From Monarcha castaneiventris obscurior (lineage: Eukaryota; Chordata; Aves; Passeriformes; Monarchidae): a stretch of DNA of 64,000 nucleotides. Positions 50,208 through 59,174 of the stretch are shown in pieces. The DNA is taken from positions 5,694,501 to 5,758,500 of the forward strand of contig JAMPIT010000848.1 in assembly GCA_026261815.1 (NCBI GenBank), read 5' to 3'. The translations under genes and the position numbers were made by a program. Below the pieces are notes generated by a model. It searched no databases and had not been told where the DNA came from. It worked only from the letters and a program-made list of their open reading frames with translations. Every line of letters begins with the position of its first letter. Within the stretch, counting starts at the first letter, position 1.

Positions 50208-50455
50208 GGCCTGGAAAGGGCTCTGAGCTCTCCCTGGAGCCTTCTCTTCTCCAAGTGAACACCCCCAGCTCTCCCAACCTGTGTCCAGAGCAGAGGGGCT
50301 CCAGCCCTGGGAGCAGCTTGGTGGTTGTCCTCTGACCCTCCATGACCCACTCCAGCAGCTCCACGTCCTTCTGGGTGCAGTGCTGCAGGTGGGGTTCCGT
50401 GAGAGTGGAGTGGAAGGGGAGAACCACCTCCCTCAGCTCACAGCTGGCTCTCTGC
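50208..50455 (-). mobile_element. CR1 LINE fragment, internal part
   Basis: Opens with GGGCTCTGAGCTCTCCCTGG and CTTCTCTTCTCCAAGTGAAC, which repeats about 49925-50020, then continues into older CR1 sequence: CAGCAGCTCCACGTCCTTCT, GTGCTGCAGGTGGGGTTCCG and GAACCACCTCCCTCAG. It may be a second insertion or a duplicated part of the CR1 at 49599, from which it is separated by about 170 bp of non-CR1 DNA. Confidence 0.85.
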
Positions 50456-53400
50456 AATGATGCCTTCGTGTGTGAAGTCCTCCAGCAATGCAGGGACAAG
50501 GAATGACTGAATGCTTCAGAGCCTCAGTACGGATGGAATTTGGGTGTTCTTATGTGTGGCACGTGTGCTTTGAATGGGAGCCATTGCTTATTTATGTTTA
50601 ACTTAATTTCCCTCTAAAACTCTGATTTTCATCATCCACATCCTAACTTCCCCTGGAATGGCAGCCCATGCTGTCAGAGCAAACTCTCCTGGAAGCTGAA
50701 GTGCTTGGAACAGGCGCTGTCAGCTGGTGGGGTTTGGCTTTCTGCAAGTTGTATTTTTGTTTGATCCAAAGGATGGACTGAGGGGCTCAGCCTGCACAGC
50801 CCAGCTGATTCCAGCTGCCTTGCTCAGGGATGGGCTTCTTGCCTTTTTTGCACTGTGTGGAGGAAAACAGTGATAAAAAGGCATAATCTGGGATGAAGTT
50901 TATTAAGAATCAAAGCAAAAACCCAGCTTGGAGGAAGCTGTACAACATCCATGTTGTACGAGTTTCCTAAGAAGCCTGGAGAATTTAGGAAACTAGGAAA
51001 GAAGCTTTGTCAGGTGTTGTGATGCTGCTTTTATTTGCGGGGTAGGTCTTGTATAATAACATAGAGAAACTGGCCAAGGTGGAACTCCAGCCCAGAGATC
51101 AAGGAGAGGAGGCAGGAGTAAAAGGCAGGATAGAGAAGAGGGCAGTGAGGGCAGCAACAGTGAACAGGGGAAGAAGAACAGGAGCAGAGACTAAAAGGAA
51201 GAGTGTGGGTTGCATTTCACCAGGGTTCCCAGAGCTGAGGGCTGAGGCCTCTTCAGCTGGGCCTGAAGCAGACAAAGCTCATCCTGCAACACTGATGGGA
51301 GGAGGCACCTTTGTAGTGAAAACTGGACTTATCAAGGTTAACCAGCTTGTGATTTGTATTAATTTTGCAACTTCTTTCTGCAGGGAAAGAGAGGTGGGGG
51401 GAACAAATTGAAAATAGTCAAAATATCCCATTGAACATTTTGAAAATGAACCATTTTCAGTTTCCACTTGGACAGAAGGCCTCTGTCTCCTCAGCAGTGT
51501 AATTATCCCATGATAGAGAGGGCAGGAAGTAACCTGACACTGAGCTGAAAGTTCTGTTTCAGACAGGGGACGTTTTGGGGTTAACCTGTGATAATTCCCT
51601 GCACCCTCCCTGGCATTGCTGGAGTTTATAGTTCTGCCATTTAAATGAAAATCCATTATTTGTCCAGCTCAGCTAATAACACCAACCAGCATTTCCATGG
51701 GCAGCAGAAACCCTGGAGGAAGGCTGCCAAAAGGCTGGGGAGTCAGAGTTCCTTTTCATGTTCAAAGCTGCAGCCTCTGAAATGCTTTAGCAATGCCATT
51801 ACCAATGCCTAATGTTGGACCTGTGTCGAGCCTCCCCTCTCCCTCACTCCATTAGCCCTGCAAGGATGATGACAAACCATCTGAGGAAGCAGGAGTCATC
51901 CCAGGTCAGGCTGAAAGAGCTAAAAACCTCTGATAATCTGCAGGTTCATTAACATTTTTGTTTTTAAAAAGGTAACTTTCTGTCACTAGGAATGTATAAT
52001 ATAATATATATTTAGCAAGTGGAAGCTGGGATGTAATTTTAGCCTTGATTCTTGAGGCGGTGTATTTTGGGTTGTCGAGCAGGGGTGCAGCCTGTCTTCA
52101 CGTGTGGGAATACATGCAAAACCATTTTTAAAGTGTAGCACATGTGCTGCACTTCAGCTCAGAGGCTACCCTGGGAAATTCCCACCCTGCCCCAAAATGC
52201 CCAGCGATGATTTGTTGGGTGAAAGCAAAAGCGGAGGCCTGGAGGCACAAGAAAAAACCACAGCGATGAAACTGAGCTAAAATGCATTCTGACATTTAAT
52301 CCTAGATCAATTGGCAAATCTCACAATAGATTTTTTTTTCTTGTCACCTTGGCAAAGCAGAGCCATGGGAAACTAGCTTAAAAAAAAAACAAAAAAAGGA
52401 ATTAATTTTGAAGATCAGCCACCAATCTTCTCCCTGGGCTGAGGGTGAGCACGGGAGCTCCCCTGCACTGTCGAAATACTGAATAAGTTTAAAGAAAACC
52501 CAACTATTGCAAGCTCAGGAGATCATTTATAAAACAAAAGTCACTCTCTTCTGCATTGAGGAGTCTGCGAGCTGCTCAGGGAAAGATTAATCTTCTGGGT
52601 AAAGGAGGGGAGCATTGGCTTCACCCCTCAAAATGAACCGACGAGATGATTCAATTGCTTCACTTTCCGAGCGCGAGCCCGAGACGCTCACTCAGAGCGT
52701 GGTTATAAGAAATGACTCCTTTACTTCAGGAGGAAGAAACTGAAGAAACTGTTAAACTTGGTCACAGTATGTGACATCCTTGAAATCAAAAGCAATACTT
52801 CTTCTCAGCAACTGCACAGTAAAATTAAAGACACGAAGCCAAATTCATCTCTGGTGTAATTCTCTTGCCAGTGGCTGGGGAGGCATCTGGGATTAATTTC
52901 CTCTGTTACACAAGTGGCACAAGACCCTGACAAATTGTTTCGAATGTTTTTTGTAGCACTTAGTTAACAGAAACCTTATTCACTAAGTGTCCCACACCTG
53001 GGAAATGGAGTGGCTCCAAATTTGCCTGGCTGGGGATGGGAGCTGGGGCTGATTGCAGCTCCCTCCCCCTTCACGTGGGCACAGAGTGCGAAGCCCCATG
53101 TGAATGCACTGATTTCTCACGTAGAAAAAATGCCTCCAGTGGGGAACAGGAGATCAAGGAGGGAGTGTGGACCTTGGTGAAGGGACAGTCTTTGACTGGA
53201 TCTGTGGGCTGGATTGTTGCCTTTGTAACCCAAACTCCTGGGTTATCCCGTGGTACCTTCCCCAAAGGGTGACAGAGCTCGCTCACCTCTCTATTCCTGC
53301 AATCCTCCTGTTTGGCTTTGGGGGAGACCTTGCAAATTCTGTGTGAGATGGATTTCTGCTCCTGGACATACATTCCCATTCTTTGCTTACAGTTTCCCTG

Positions 53401-54039
53401 TGGAAAGCTTACATTTTCCTGGAGGAATTCTAAAGGGCAGCGTGGTGTGCCAGTGCCCAGCATGCCGAGGTGAGAGCTGAGGCAGCGCTGTCCCAAACCC
53501 CCCCAGATGGATCAGGCCTTCATCTCCAAACAGTCCTGGGTCCTCCCCAGAGCGCAAGCTCCTCTCTCCTCTGAGCCACCCTAATCTTGCTGCCCCAAAT
53601 TTGCAGGAGCATCCCAGGCCAGGTGAGGTTTAAACAAGCACAAAACATTCAGAGTCTTTTCTTCCCATGGAGCAGCACGAGGAAGGAGGGAGGCTGTTAC
53701 ACTTCCCTGGGAAATGGGGATCCCAGGCAGCCCAACAGGCAAATAATGACCAAAGTCAAATGCAAACTCAGGACAGATGTGAGTACAGAGCTCATGGTCA
53801 GGGTTTTCAAGGAAGCCACCTGCAGCTGCCTCCCAAGTCTGCTTCTGGCAAGTAAATTCGTTTCCTACACATCTTGGAGGCTTTGATGCTTTGAAAAATC
53901 AAGAGTGGCTTTGGGTATGGGTTTGAGGAGATGAGGCTAAGGACAAGGTTCTCCCTTGTCTCATGTGTTGAAACCTCTGGCCAGCAGAAGCAAATACATG
54001 TGACCTTTGAGAAGGTCCTGAAGGTGAGGAGGAAGGTTG
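50456..54039. other. No gene recognised; repeat-poor
   Basis: About 3.6 kb with no transposable element I can see. A perfect 9-bp inverted repeat (GTACAACAT / ATGTTGTAC, 50940-50959) and an A-rich run near 52380 are the only structures noted. 52280-52990 is AT-rich with unique-looking sequence. Confidence 0.5.
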
Positions 54040-54193
54040 CCCAAAGAATCTGTGGTTGCCCCATGCCTGGAAGTGTCCAAGGCCAGGTTGGAGCAACCTG
54101 GGATAATGGAAGGTGTCCCTGCCCATGGTAGGGAGTGGAATGAGATGATTTTTAAGGTCTTTTCCAACCCAAACCATTCCATGATTCTGTGAA
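54040..54193 (+). mobile_element. CR1 LINE fragment, 3' end
   Basis: Reads CTGGAAGTGTCCAAGGCCAG, GTTGGAGCAACCTGGGATAA, GGAAGGTGTCCCTGCCCATG and CTTTTCCAACCCAAACCATT, ending CATGATTCTGTGAA. Sense is plus strand, about 150 bp, with a well-kept tail. Confidence 0.93.
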
Positions 54194-55914
54194 GAAGTTC
54201 CTAGGTTTGATCCATCAAGGTATCCGAGCACTTGTATCATCTTGAGCACAAGAAGAAACTTGCTGATATATTTTACAGTATTGGAACCTTTTGTCTTTAG
54301 CATATTCATGTTAATGAAGATTTTTTGGGGGGTAAAATTATTTGCTTATATGCATCAGCCAGGCTCGTATTTGACCAAAGGTGAGATGTTTTCACTTGGG
54401 TAGAAGAAAATTGTAAGTCGATGTTGTGAGTGTCCTTAATACTTCTCTGTTGTGTTTGAGCTTGTTTTGTTTTGTTGTATTTGGGTTTCTGGAATGTTTT
54501 ATCCCATCAATGACATTAATTATGGAGTAATTGCCTCAGTAGCATGTAACAACTCTCTTCTTTTTTTTTTTTTTTAAGAGATTTTCACACAATGTGTAAA
54601 CTTTGCTGTATATGTGCTACGTTTCTTGTGTCATGAAATAACGTGTAGACAAAATAATGTTTTTCCTGTCAGAAATTCAATGGGCATCTAAAGCAAAGTG
54701 ACAGGTGGTTAAATAGCTGCATTTAAAGGATGTCAAGAAGATTTTTTGGACAGGTACCAAAACCCAAAGCCAAAAAGAAGGCCTAATACCATCTGTTTTG
54801 TTAGCAGAGAGATGCAGTTTTACGTTAGATTTTAAAAGACACAAAATGCCAAATTCATAACCCTGATTTGTGGGTCAAATCTAGCTTATCTGGATTGTGA
54901 ATGTTTCTATTTACCAGCACAGTTCCTGACCCAGAGCCCACGTAGGTAAACGAAGATGTTTTCAATCAGCTCCATTTTAAAGCCACAGGAAGCTCTTGAG
55001 CTGCATTTGATTTTGTTTTTTATTACATGTAAATCCAGATGCAATGTGGATTTAATTAATCCAATTTCACTGCATTTAAATGTACACATTTGCATTGTGT
55101 TTATTGGCAATTGGCTTTATCCATTTGTTCAGCATTTTTTGTGACCACTGAAACTACTGAATATTTAGAATCCCTCTACTTCCAAATGGGAACGAGGAAT
55201 GTAGCTCTGAATTAAATCATTCTCAGACATAAACTGGGGATAAGACTAAAATGTCAAAATATAGCTGCATAATACAGTGGGGAAAATGATATCAGTATTT
55301 TAAAGTAATAAACTGCGCTGTGCTTAATTATTTTAAAAATCATTTCAGCAGGCTTTTTAGATGGTTTGTTGAGAGGAGGAGGACTACTTTGAAACAAATA
55401 ATGAAACTGATAGATTCGGAGGCTTTTTCCGGCTTCTGAAAGGTGCCTTTGAAATGATGATTGTTCAGGTTTAGCCTAATATTTAGAAATACTCACTGTA
55501 GAGTTTTCCCTTCTTTGTGAGGAGTCTGTGTGGCTTAAATGGGATTGCTGAGATAATCACACTCTGCTGTTTCTGTTCCAGGGCTAACGTTAGGCATGAA
55601 ATGTGAGTTGTCATGTTGGGAGCTCACTCCTCTTTCAGCCACACAGCCAAAGCAACTGCAAACGTTCTGGGGTTTGGGGGGACTCGGCTGGGGAAAGAAA
55701 GGAAAAGATACCAGTGGTTTCAGCCTGTTTGGTGTCTTGGCTCAGCCCTGTTGGGGATCCTGCAGCTCCAGTGGTATTGCTGGTTCCCTTCAGCCATCCC
55801 AGACCACCCCTGTCACCTGTGGATGCCTGGGGAAAACCCAAAGTCTTGACCTTTTGTGGTGTCACAGCAAGCCCTGATAACAAGTCTCTCCCAATCTTTT
55901 TTTACAGGCTCCCT
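54194..55914. other. No gene recognised; AT-rich, repeat-poor
   Basis: From 54300 to 55560 the DNA is AT-rich without recognised transposons, apart from a T-run near 54562. It may hold distal TOX2 regulatory elements. No exon is supported. Confidence 0.5.
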
Positions 55915-56042
55915 TCAGCACTTGGAAGGGGCTCTAAAGTCTCCCTGGAACCTTCTCTTCTCCAGGCTGGACACCTCCAGCTCTCCCAGCCTGCCTGCAG
56001 AGCAGATGTGCTCCAGCCCTGGGACCACCTCTGTGGCCCACT
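55915..56042 (-). mobile_element. CR1 LINE fragment, internal part only
   Basis: Matches the 49925-50020 part of CR1: CACTTGGAAGGGGCTCTAAA, CCTTCTCTTCTCCAGGCTGG, ACACCTCCAGCTCTCCCAGC and TGCTCCAGCCCTGGGACC. The 3' end is missing, so the insertion has been truncated on both sides. Sense is minus strand. Confidence 0.82.
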
Positions 56043-56444
56043 GTTGATCCCACATGGAGAGGTGCTAGAGGAGAGCTGGAGTTCACACAAATCTGCATCT
56101 CCTGGCAGAGCCCATTTGCCCAACAGCAGAGTGCCATGGGGACAAAACACACTGAAACACAGGGAAAAACAGGCTGAGGGAGGATTTAGCAGCAGGCACA
56201 AGTTGGAGGCTTTCTGGACACGGGGTGAGGCTGGGCAGGGGCAGGAGCTGCTGGTGCATGGGCAGAGAACCATGGATGGAGGCTGGAGACAACCGTGGCT
56301 CCCCAGAGCCTGGCCAGGGATGATGCTCAGCTCCTTTGGGTTGTCTTCTTCTGCCAGTCTGAGGAGGAGAAGCCCTGGAGACACGAGGTGAGCTGTGAGA
56401 ACATTCCTCTGATGAGGAGCATTCCCTCTGCCAGCTTCCCTTAG

Positions 56445-56493
56445 CATATATATCTGTGTGTGTATATATATATATATATATATACGTATATAA
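56445..56493. repeat. TA/TG microsatellite
   Basis: ATATATAT, then a short TG run, then about ten TA units, a CG break and more TA. It lies about 1.7 kb left of the CpG island. Confidence 0.93.
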
Positions 56494-57679
56494 AAGCATT
56501 CTGGCTATTAATAGCAATAACACTTTGTGATGCTGGGTGTCTCTGATCAGGCTCTGTTTGAGGTCTAAAGGAGGCAGATGAACGTGCAAAGTTTGACAGG
56601 GCTGAGCAGTGTAAATCTGAGGAAACAGGGCTTCACTGGGAAAAAAATGAGCTTGGAAAGGGTCTGAAAGGGAGCGATGGGGTGTCCCAGGCACTGGAAA
56701 TAAATTGGGTTGTATCTGCTGGGGAGTTGCTGCACGTTTGGTGATGAAATGTGTTCATTTTTGTAGGAAACAACAGAATTAAATCCTGCTTTTAGTGGGA
56801 AAGTCAATTCTGCCTTAACTGCAAAGCTGCCAGCAATGACTCCACAGTATAAGAAATATAATAATTATGATAATTAATAAAGATAATAATACAGTCAAAC
56901 CTTGCTAATGACTCAGAGGCTGCTTACTAATTACTGAATTTTGTGGATAAACAAGCCAGAATAATGCATCATAAAATACACTTTGTTCCATTATTTTGAC
57001 ATCTCTCATTTAGTTTTAATTATTTATACTTCGTAATATACCAGTCACTCTACTTGGGAAGGTTTTACAAAAATAATGAAGCTCTAATAATGTGACATGT
57101 CAGTTCAGTATTTGCTGAAACAGGGAGACAGGAAAACCAGTCCTTTCAGGGAGTGTGTAAATCAGGAAGGGCACAGATCAGCGGAGCTCAGATATTCAAA
57201 GTTTTAATGCAAAATATGAGACATCTCTATCATGCCTTTGACTGGGAGCCCTCGGAGCAGCTTCCCTGGTGGAGAACTCCTGAAGCCGACCTGCTTCGCT
57301 GCTAAATGCAGAAGGATCGATGCTGCTTCTCCAGAAAAATCACACCGTTTGAAAAATAATAATAAATGTGAAGCAGTTTTTGTGCCCGAGTCAATTTTTA
57401 TCCTTAAATCAATTTTTTTCACCACCACGAGGGCTGAAAGCTTGTTTTTAATTTAAATGAGAGCTACGATTTTTACATAATCACTTGATTCCTGGAGCTG
57501 GCATTCCCTTGAAACCCCAGCCCGCCTCCCCCCTCCCTGAATTCGGCAGGAATTGGCCCCACTCGTGCAACGAAAGACGCTGGAGGAAGAACTCAGCATT
57601 TATTTAGCTCAGTTTCCCAGCTCCGGAGAGTCCTGAAGGGCGCATGCTGGAAATGAGCCTTCGGAGTCAGGAGGGTTTT

Positions 57680-57738
57680 TTCTTAAAAAAAGAAAAAAAG
57701 AAAAAATAAAAGGGAAAAAAAAAGGGAAAAGAAGCAAT
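57680..57738. repeat. A-rich low-complexity stretch
   Basis: Runs of A broken by single G and T bases over about 60 bp. It gives a hydrophobic phenylalanine-rich frame on the minus strand that is not a real protein. Confidence 0.85.
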
Positions 57739-58132
57739 TTCTCTTGGAGATTTGCCAGCAAACTGACTCTCCCAGCCCTGTCCCAGCTCTCTGCCAGCAT
57801 ATGCATCGGTTGTTGCAACTTTCAAGCGTTTCCCTCTGCCCGGCGATGGGATAACGTGCTGCAAACCCACTCTGTGTATAATTCTCTCTCCCACTGCGCT
57901 GCTTTTCCAGAGGGATCTGTTGTGAGCCTCGGGAAGGGCGCGGGGGAGCGCGGAGCCTGCGGCAGCGGGGCAGCGAGGGGGAAGCCTGCACGCCCAGCCT
58001 CTTCACCTCCGAGCATCCTCCATCCCCGCGGGTTTTCCACGCTGTGTGCCCTGCCAGTCCCGGCCCGTGGGAGTGGGAGGGGGATGGCAGGGAAGGTGCT
58101 CACGGATGGAGCTGCCTTCCAGCAGCGGGAAT

Positions 58133-58138
58133 TATAAA
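58133..58138 (+). promoter_or_regulatory. TATA-like box upstream of TOX2
   Basis: A TATAAA string occurs at the left edge of the CpG island, about 690 bp before the start codon. If used, it would place a start site near 58165 and give a 5' UTR of roughly 660 nt. CpG-island promoters are usually TATA-less, so this is only a candidate. Confidence 0.2.
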
Positions 58139-58164
58139 GACTGGGATGTGTGGAAAGCCCAGGT

Positions 58165-58826
58165 GGGGGGAGAATGGGGATCTCTGTGCCCGGGGGAGCA
58201 GGAAGCCAACGCCGGCTGCAGAGGTTGAGCCTGGCTGATCTCTCCAGGCTGGGAGAGCGCGGGGCGAGGCGCAGGCCTTCCGGAAATAGGGCGCAGGTAG
58301 GGCTTCTAAATGGGGGACCTATTTGGGGTTCCTACTGGGGTCCTACTTCGGCTGCATCAGCGCGCTGGAGAGCATCCTTCATCAGCGGGTGGGCACCAGG
58401 CGCGGAGGGAAACGAAGCTGCTGGGCACCGTCCCGCGTCAGGAGAGGGCACAGCGGGCACGGTGCGGGCACGGAAGATGTGACAGGGTCCTCACCGGGCA
58501 GCGAGACCCGCTGGGCTGCTGCTGCAGCCTTCCCCTCGCCGGGGCGGCCGGGGCTGAGGGACGGGGAGCTCCTCGGCGGGGCTCCAGCGGCGCTGCCCGC
58601 GGTGCCCGAGCCCCCGGCGGCGGGAGGAGCCGCCCGGCCCCGCCGCGAACAATAGCGGCCCCGGCGCGGGGCGGTGCGGAGCGGGGCGGGCCGGGGGCCT
58701 CCGCCCGCCCCCCCGCGCCGCCGCCCGCCCTCTCCCCGCCCTCTCCCCGCGCCAGAGGCACCGCCGCCGCCGCAGCCGGGTCCATGCCCGCTGGAGCCCC
58801 CGCCTGCCGCCGCCCGCAGCCCCGGC
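58165..58826 (+). other. TOX2: TOX2 promoter and probable 5' UTR
   Basis: This stretch joins the upstream flank to the TOX2 start codon. It is GC-rich, has an in-frame stop at 58653 and carries GC boxes. Long open frames here arise from the scarcity of stop codons in GC-rich DNA and show no recognisable protein. The left boundary is arbitrary because no transcription start can be read directly. Confidence 0.5.
58683..58690 (+). promoter_or_regulatory. GC box (SP/KLF-type site) upstream of TOX2 start
   Basis: The string GGGGCGGG sits about 140 bp upstream of the TOX2 ATG in the CpG island. It matches the SP1/KLF consensus core. Several related CCGCCC strings follow between 58700 and 58750. 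It may lie in the core promoter or in the 5' UTR, because the transcription start cannot be placed from sequence alone. Confidence 0.4.
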
Positions 58827-58928
58827 ATGGACGTTCGGTTCTACCCCTCCGCCCCCCCCGCCGTGGGCTCGCTGCCCGGCGCGGACCCCACTTGCCTGGG
58901 GCCGCTGGATTATTATCACTGCAACAAG
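58784..58928 (+). promoter_or_regulatory. Out-of-frame upstream ATG overlapping the TOX2 start
   Basis: An ATG at 58784 lies 43 nt before the TOX2 ATG in another frame. It reads without a stop through the TOX2 start and across the exon's splice donor. Its context is weak (T at -3, C at +4), while the TOX2 ATG has a strong context, so leaky scanning would be expected. If the mRNA begins upstream of 58784, this would reduce TOX2 translation. The seen facts are the ATG, frame and open reading; the effect is inferred. Confidence 0.55.
58827..58928 (+). CDS. TOX2: TOX2, first coding exon (partial gene)
   Basis: TOX2 is a nuclear HMG-box DNA-binding factor of the TOX family, known for roles in lymphoid (NK and T follicular helper) cells and neural tissue. 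This exon encodes 34 residues. It opens with MDVRFYPSAP, the family N-terminus, and ends with LDYYHCNK. The SAP-AVG stretch and LDYYH fit TOX2; the FYP, CLGP and CNK residues are closer to its paralogue TOX, so the bird peptide looks intermediate. The exon ends AAG|GTACCG at 58928, a phase-0 donor, matching the lysine-FDG junction I recall for TOX-family exon 1. The ATG at 58827 has G at -3 and G at +4. An in-frame TAG lies at 58653 with no in-frame ATG between, so this start is well supported. The activation region, nuclear signal and HMG box are encoded downstream, outside the window. The alternative is TOX itself; I judge it less likely. Comparison with other species is from memory. Confidence 0.86.
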
Positions 58929-59133
58929 GTACCGGGGGGCGCGGGGGGTGCCCGGGCTCGGCGCGTCCCGCCGCTGCTCCGCGGGCACGGCCACGGAAAG
59001 TGCCGGCGGCGCCCGGCTCCTGCGGGAGGGAATTTTGAAAGTGGTCTGGAAGAGGAGCGGGGGGAGCCGTCGGGTGCCCGGGGAGCCCGAGCCCGGGGCG
59101 CTGCTCGGCGGGGCGGGCTGGGGGCCGAGCGCC

Positions 59134-59174
59134 GTGTCCGTGTGTCCGTGTGTCCGTGTGTCCGTGTGTCCGTG
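59134..59174. repeat. 8-bp tandem repeat (TGTCCGTG)n
   Basis: About five copies of an 8-bp unit based on TGTCCGTG run in tandem in TOX2 intron 1, roughly 200 bp after the splice donor and within the CpG island. It is short and likely polymorphic. Confidence 0.85.

Larger units (their letters stand above)
56043..58149. other. TOX2 upstream flank; no gene recognised
   Basis: Contains the TA microsatellite at 56445, an AT-rich unique stretch at 56840-57480 and the A-rich run at 57680. GC content rises from about 57880 towards the CpG island. No other gene is seen. Confidence 0.55.

Noticed and set aside
50940..50959. Perfect 9-bp inverted repeat with a 2-bp centre
   Set aside because: Too short a loop and stem for a miRNA hairpin or known RNA gene; may be chance.
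55603..56447. Overlapping open frames of 262 and 181 residues on opposite strands
   Set aside because: They cross a CR1 fragment, have no recognised domain and no splice context.
58674..58826. In-frame N-terminal extension of TOX2
   Set aside because: The extension would begin at a GTG, not an ATG. No in-frame ATG exists between the stop at 58653 and the ATG at 58827.
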